Shown: positions 6,300 to 9,698 of the stretch, piece after piece
Layout: every line of letters starts with the position of its first letter
Numbering within the stretch: position 1 is the first letter of the stretch
Assembly (NCBI GenBank): GCA_021793875.1
Contig: JAJYRX010000041.1
Location: forward strand, 1-9,698
DNA from: Pseudomonadota bacterium
GTDB taxonomy: Bacteria; Pseudomonadota; Gammaproteobacteria; Burkholderiales; Burkholderiaceae_B
Length of the DNA: 9,698 nucleotides
Direction: 5' to 3'
Notes under the pieces: model-generated
Database searches by the model: none
What the model saw: only the letters and a program-made list of their open reading frames with translations
Told to the model about the DNA's origin: nothing
Made by a program: the position numbers and the translations under genes

Positions 6300-7589
6300 T
6301 CAGGCTCCTGAAGCTTCCAGCAACATGGCACCCCCCTGACCGCCACCTATGCATATAGTTGCCATGCCCGTTTTAAGGCTGCGGTCTTTAAGAGTGTTTA
6401 GGCAGTGGAGCACTATGCGTGCACCCGAGGCACCAACTGGATGGCCTATAGCAATAGCGCCTCCGTCAACATTAAGACTGTCTATATCTAGTTCACCAAA
6501 GGCCGAATGCCCAAGGTTTGTTTGACACCACTCTTCGTTGTTCCAGGCCTCTAAGCAGGATAAAACCTGAGCGGCGAAGGCTTCATTGATTTCCCAGATA
6601 TCTATGTTGTTTAGGCCCAGATTTTGCCTTATCAATATGGGGGAAGATGCCATGACAGGACCAAGGCCCATAATTGCAGGGTCAAGTGCTGCCCACTGAG
6701 TATCAATTATTTTACCCAATGGTTGTAGTTTATATTTATTTACGGCCTCTTCTGATGCCAATATAAGAAGTGCAGCCCCGTCTGTTACCTGAGAACTATT
6801 GCCAGCTGTTATATTACCCCATGGCTTGTCGAAAACAGCTTTTAACTTAGCCAAGTTGCCCGGCGTAGAGTCAGACCGTATTCCATCATCATAGTTGTAA
6901 AGTCTGCCCTTTGCGTCGGTTATAGGAATAAGCTCATTATCGAAAATGTGACGCTCATGGGCACGTTTGGCAAGCACATGACTACGTGCGGCAAAAGCAT
7001 CCATATGGCTACGCTTTATATTGAACATATGAGCCAAGTTTTCGGCTGTTTGACCCATAGAAAGGCCAACTACTGGGTCAGTAAGGCCTTTGAGCAGTGC
7101 AGGCTCAGGACGCAGAAAGCTAGGGCGTAATCTAAAAACTAGCTTTAGTTTTTCCAAGACACTTTTACTTTCGTTGAAATGGGTAAGCCAGTTTAAGTAT
7201 TGTTGACTTATAAGTATGGGTGCACGCGACATTGCCTCTGTACCGCCTGCTAAAACCAGGTTATGCCTGCCGCTGCGTATAGACATTATGGCATTGTCTA
7301 ATGCCTGCATTCCTGAAGCACAGTTGCGCATTACTGTGTAAGCCGGTACGTTATGGCCACAACCCAGACGCAGTGCAATAATTCGCGCTATGTTAGTTTC
7401 ATTTGGTGCTGGAGCTGCGCACCCTATTATGACTTCATTTATATCTGTTGCCGCAAACGGCTGCCTTAATATAAGTTGCTGACCTGTTTGTACTGCCAAG
7501 TCAGATGCGGAGAAAGGCCCAGGCTTATTGCGAGCCTTGAGAAAGGGGCTTCGCGCACCATCAACAACGTATACAGGCTTAGATTGCAT
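6300..7589 (-). CDS. fadI: Acetyl-CoA C-acyltransferase (beta-oxidation thiolase, FadI-like)
   Basis: This thiolase would cleave 3-ketoacyl-CoA with CoA to acetyl-CoA and a shortened acyl-CoA. The 429 residues are near E. coli FadI (436) and longer than FadA (387). The N-terminal signature has the nucleophile in NCASGMQA (C90), followed by LAGGTEAMSRAP (113-124). The C-terminal half shows INEAFAAQ, the GHPVGASGAR block with catalytic histidine (H383), and the second active cysteine in CIGGGQGGAM (C413), so the active site is complete. It is the first gene of the operon; AAGGA at 7596-7600 lies 6 nt before the ATG. Gene order thiolase then hydratase/dehydrogenase matches fadIJ and not fadBA. 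A biosynthetic acetoacetyl-CoA thiolase is less likely given the neighbours. Confidence 0.88.
   Translation of the reverse strand: MQSKPVYVVDGARSPFLKARNKPGPFSASDLAVQTGQQLILRQPFAATDINEVIIGCAAPAPNETNIARIIALRLGCGHNVPAYTVMRNCASGMQALDNAIMSIRSGRHNLVLAGGTEAMSRAPILISQQYLNWLTHFNESKSVLEKLKLVFRLRPSFLRPEPALLKGLTDPVVGLSMGQTAENLAHMFNIKRSHMDAFAARSHVLAKRAHERHIFDNELIPITDAKGRLYNYDDGIRSDSTPGNLAKLKAVFDKPWGNITAGNSSQVTDGAALLILASEEAVNKYKLQPLGKIIDTQWAALDPAIMGLGPVMASSPILIRQNLGLNNIDIWEINEAFAAQVLSCLEAWNNEEWCQTNLGHSAFGELDIDSLNVDGGAIAIGHPVGASGARIVLHCLNTLKDRSLKTGMATICIGGGQGGAMLLEASGA
6305..6309 (-). promoter_or_regulatory. Ribosome-binding site AGGAG fixing the fadJ-like start
   Basis: AGGAG on the - strand lies 6 nt before the ATG at 6298, inside the last codons of the thiolase gene. 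The junction reads TGACATG, with the thiolase stop and next start separated by one base. This supports translational coupling and rules in favour of the downstream ATG over the in-frame codon at 6346. Confidence 0.8.
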
Positions 7590-7712
7590 GATATATCCTT
7601 ACAATTTGGCTGCGTTAATTGGTTTAGCATTCTTTTATTATGCCGCACCTATGCCTTAAACCACAAAATAAACTAATTGTGTATACATGGCTTTGATTTA
7701 TAAAGGTTTAGT
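7590..7712. promoter_or_regulatory. Divergent intergenic control region with inverted repeat
   Basis: This AT-rich 123-bp stretch separates the fad operon from the hydrolase gene and must drive both. TGGTTTA at 7620-7626 and TAAACCA at 7657-7663 form a 7-bp inverted repeat with 30 bp between them, bracketing the candidate fad promoter. An 8-bp palindrome TGTATACA lies at 7680-7687. An AAAGG ribosome-binding site at 7702-7706 precedes the hydrolase ATG by 6 nt. A TTGTGT/TATAAA pair (7677-7682 and 7699-7704) overlaps that site, so it is unlikely to be the hydrolase promoter. No known operator (for example the E. coli FadR site) could be recognised. Confidence 0.45.
7637..7666 (-). promoter_or_regulatory. 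Candidate sigma-70-type promoter for the fad operon
   Basis: On the - strand a TTGTGG (-35; + coordinates 7661-7666) is followed after 18 nt by CATAAT (-10; 7637-7642). The -10 matches 5 of 6 consensus bases, the -35 only weakly. Transcription would begin near 7630, giving a leader of about 40 nt that contains the thiolase ribosome-binding site. This is inferred from pattern and position only. Confidence 0.4.
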
Positions 7713-8411
7713 ATGTCTTTTGTTATTACTCCTCCCGATCGCACCGCTTTGCCTGTTGCTGGTACCAATAAGCTATTTCCCGTAAGAAGGGTGTACTGTA
7801 TAGGTCGTAACTATGCCGCACATGCAATAGAGATGGGTCATGATCCGAATAGGGAGCCACCATTTTTTTTCTGCAAGCCCGCAGATGCCCTAAGGCATAT
7901 TGATTCTAATAAGCTTACTGCAATACCTTATCCGCCCAAAACCTCTAATTTACATTATGAGGTTGAGATGGTTGTGGCTATAGGAAAGGGTGGTGTAAAT
8001 ATTCCGGAAAATGAGGCCATGGAGTATGTGTATGGCTATGCTGTAGGTCTTGATCTTACACGTCGTGATCGACAACAAGAAATGAAAGACCTCGCAAGGC
8101 CATGGGAGTTAGGCAAAGCGTTTGATGCTAGCGCCCCAATAAGCACAGTAGTAACAGCTGATAGTGTTGGAGCTATTAATAACTTCCGAATAACTCTTGA
8201 ACAAAACGGAGAGCTTAAACAGTCTGGTAACACTAATCAGATGATATGGTCGGTGTCTGGCGCAATAAGCTACTTATCGGAGTACTTCAGACTGGAAGCT
8301 GGTGACCTTATATTTACCGGAACGCCAGATGGCGTTGGCCCTGCTGTGGCTGGCGATATTTTAAAAGCCAGCCTGCAGGATGTAGGCTCATTCAGCATAA
8401 AACTGATTTAG
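7713..8411 (+). CDS. Fumarylacetoacetate hydrolase family protein (fumarylpyruvate/acylpyruvate hydrolase type)
   Basis: These metal-dependent enzymes cleave a C-C bond in acylpyruvates; the nearest match from memory is the fumarylpyruvate hydrolase of gentisate degradation, giving fumarate and pyruvate. The 232 residues form a single compact domain. Visible features are GRNYAAHAIEMG with a candidate His37/Glu40 dyad, metal ligands in HYEVE (E83, E85) and in VGLDLTRRDRQ (D114), the GKAFD lysine block (135-139), and FTGTPDGVGP (201-210). It is divergent from the fad operon and convergent with the aldehyde dehydrogenase. No gentisate dioxygenase or maleylpyruvate isomerase is present, so the substrate is uncertain; oxaloacetate decarboxylase or general acylpyruvase activity is possible. 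A run of eight T (7863-7870) encodes FFF. Confidence 0.88.
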   Translation: MSFVITPPDRTALPVAGTNKLFPVRRVYCIGRNYAAHAIEMGHDPNREPPFFFCKPADALRHIDSNKLTAIPYPPKTSNLHYEVEMVVAIGKGGVNIPENEAMEYVYGYAVGLDLTRRDRQQEMKDLARPWELGKAFDASAPISTVVTADSVGAINNFRITLEQNGELKQSGNTNQMIWSVSGAISYLSEYFRLEAGDLIFTGTPDGVGPAVAGDILKASLQDVGSFSIKLI

Positions 8412-8415
8412 ACGC

Positions 8416-9698
8416 TTATACGTGGGTTATAAACTTAGTTACTAGATAACCATCAAAAGTTTCTAACCCGCCCTCACTTCCGATACCGCTATCTTTAACG
8501 CCGCCAAAAGGGGTTTCGGGTAGTGCGCTGCCAAAATGGTTTATGTTCACCATGCCTGACTCTAGCTGATTTGATACTCTGGTAGCCGTTTGAAGGTTGG
8601 TAGTAAATAGGTAAGAAGATAAACCAAATGGAAGTGAGTTAGCCCGCTTTATGACTTCATCTTCGTCTTTAAAGCGTACTACAGGAGCTATAGGGCCAAA
8701 AGGTTCTTCAGTCATTAGAAGAGACTCTTCATGCACATCAGTAACTACAGTAGGAGAGTAGAAATACCCTTTACGCTGTAGCGGCTCTCCACCAAGCACT
8801 ACTTTACCGCCTAGCTTAACAGCGTTCTCAACGAAACGGCTCATGGTGGGAATACGCCTTTCATGGGCTAGTGGCCCCATTTGAGTTTCGGGATCGAGGC
8901 CGTCACCAACCTTCACGCTTTCAAGTGAGCTAACGAACTCTTTAAGGAACTCGTCGTATACGCCTTCTTGAATATAAAATCTAGTTGGTGATATACAAAC
9001 TTGACCTGCGTTGCGAACCTTGAAGCTTGCAAGACGCTTAGCTGCTTGTTTGACATCTGCATCGTTAAACACTAGTACTGGGGAGTGACCACCTAGTTCC
9101 ATAGTTACCGGCTTCATGTGTGCACCAGCAAGCGACGCAAGCTGCTTACCTACAGGAACCGAGCCTGTGAACGACACTTTACGCACTATTGGTGAACGTA
9201 TTAGGTAGTCGGATATTTCATGCGGCACCCCCCATACAACGTTTAAAACCCCTTTTGGCAGGCCAGCCTCATGAAACATTCGAGCTATGGCCATTACTGC
9301 GCTTGGGGAGTCTTCCGGCCCCTTTATGATAATAGTGCAACCTGCTCCTATAGCTGCACATATTTTTCGAATAGCCTGATTATATGGAAAGTTCCAAGGG
9401 GTAAATGCTGCACATACCCCAATGGGTTCGCGTATAACTATTTGACGTACATTTGGATTGCGCGGTGGTATTACACGCCCGTATATGCGCCGGCATTCCT
9501 CCGCATGCCAATCTGCATGATCAGCACAGCTGGTTATTTCCCCAACTGCTTCGGCTAGTGGCTTACCTTGATCTAATGTAAGGTTACGGCCAATTTCTTG
9601 AGCGCGTTCACGAGATAGTTGCGCCACTTTACGCAATATTTGGGCTCGATCAAGTGGTGAACTATGACGCCATTTTTGAAAGGCCTTGTCAGCCGCTT
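8416..9698 (-). CDS. NAD(P)-dependent aldehyde dehydrogenase, succinate-semialdehyde dehydrogenase type (N-terminus outside window)
   Basis: It would oxidise an aldehyde, probably a semialdehyde such as succinate semialdehyde, to the acid with NAD(P). The frame stays open to the window edge and 426 residues are visible; about 50 N-terminal residues are missing compared with typical family members of about 480. Numbering from the first visible codon: FTPWNFP (98-104), the cofactor-binding lysine in IIIKGPEDSP (122-131), FTGSVPVGK (176-184), the general base in MELGGHSP (E200), the nucleophile in GQVCISPTR (C234), EEPFGP (330-335), and PFGGVKDSGIGSEGG (396-410), which is typical of the succinate-semialdehyde group. 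All catalytic residues are present. The in-frame TTG at 9636 is not the start, because homologous sequence continues upstream. It ends 4 nt from the hydrolase stop, tail to tail. The real substrate could be another short aldehyde. Confidence 0.88.
   Translation of the reverse strand, partial: AADKAFQKWRHSSPLDRAQILRKVAQLSRERAQEIGRNLTLDQGKPLAEAVGEITSCADHADWHAEECRRIYGRVIPPRNPNVRQIVIREPIGVCAAFTPWNFPYNQAIRKICAAIGAGCTIIIKGPEDSPSAVMAIARMFHEAGLPKGVLNVVWGVPHEISDYLIRSPIVRKVSFTGSVPVGKQLASLAGAHMKPVTMELGGHSPVLVFNDADVKQAAKRLASFKVRNAGQVCISPTRFYIQEGVYDEFLKEFVSSLESVKVGDGLDPETQMGPLAHERRIPTMSRFVENAVKLGGKVVLGGEPLQRKGYFYSPTVVTDVHEESLLMTEEPFGPIAPVVRFKDEDEVIKRANSLPFGLSSYLFTTNLQTATRVSNQLESGMVNINHFGSALPETPFGGVKDSGIGSEGGLETFDGYLVTKFITHV

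Noticed and set aside
6299..6346. In-frame upstream start adding 16 residues to the hydratase/dehydrogenase
   Set aside because: The extension lies wholly within thiolase codons and looks unlike the family N-terminus. The ATG at 6298 has an AGGAG site at the right distance and a 1-nt gap after the thiolase stop.
7677..7704. TTGTGT and TATAAA pair as promoter of the hydrolase gene
   Set aside because: Transcription would begin about at the ATG and leave out the AAAGG ribosome-binding site at 7702-7706, so the real promoter probably lies further upstream.
9271..9558. 95-codon + strand frame opposite the aldehyde dehydrogenase
   Set aside because: Antisense to conserved dehydrogenase motifs; its composition is Cys/Tyr-rich as expected from a shadow frame.
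8416..9636. Aldehyde dehydrogenase starting at the TTG codon at 9636
   Set aside because: The frame continues upstream to the window edge with family-like sequence (AFQKWR, LDRAQIL), so the TTG is an internal leucine and the gene is cut by the window.
1..9698. tRNA genes, CRISPR arrays, insertion sequences, phage or toxin-antitoxin genes
   Set aside because: No cloverleaf, regularly spaced repeats, transposase or integrase motifs or terminal repeats were found; nearly all bases are accounted for by the genes listed.

Overview
The window joins the 3' half of a bacterial S10 ribosomal-protein operon to a lipid and carboxylic-acid catabolic region. The ribosomal proteins look betaproteobacterial, and within that Burkholderiales/Alcaligenaceae-like. 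This rests on remembered family resemblance: the S3 N-terminal region, a long Arg/Ala-rich S3 tail, the L22 sequence and the N-terminally extended S17. Base composition is moderate (by eye about 48-50% GC in the ribosomal genes and a few percent lower in the rest), which is low for that group. AUA is a common isoleucine codon even in ribosomal genes.

Region 1 (1-2656, + strand): rplB (3' part), rpsS, rplV, rpsC, rplP, rpmC and rpsQ, tightly packed with 1-12 nt gaps and a Shine-Dalgarno sequence before each start. The run ends in a strong hairpin terminator right after rpsQ. The rplN-rplX-rplE (spc) genes that usually follow are absent at this junction.

Region 2 (2660-7589, - strand): a three-gene beta-oxidation operon, transcribed thiolase (FadI-like), then enoyl-CoA hydratase/3-hydroxyacyl-CoA dehydrogenase (FadJ-like), then long-chain acyl-CoA ligase (FadD-like). 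The gaps are 1 and 3 nt, and each downstream ribosome-binding site lies inside the upstream gene. Together they would activate a fatty acid and carry out hydration, oxidation and thiolysis. The acyl-CoA dehydrogenase step is not encoded here. The operon converges on rpsQ at the hairpin.

Region 3 (7590-7712): a 123-bp divergent intergenic region with a candidate promoter for the fad operon and an inverted repeat that could be an operator.

Region 4 (7713-9698): a fumarylacetoacetate-hydrolase-family gene of the fumarylpyruvate/acylpyruvate hydrolase type on the + strand. It runs tail-to-tail, with a 4-nt gap, into an aldehyde dehydrogenase of the succinate-semialdehyde dehydrogenase type on the - strand, whose N-terminus lies beyond the window.

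No RNA gene, CRISPR array, insertion sequence, phage gene or toxin/defence gene was seen. I do not see a previously undescribed system here. The points most worth checking are the break between the S10 and spc operons, the AUA usage, and the control region of the fad operon.
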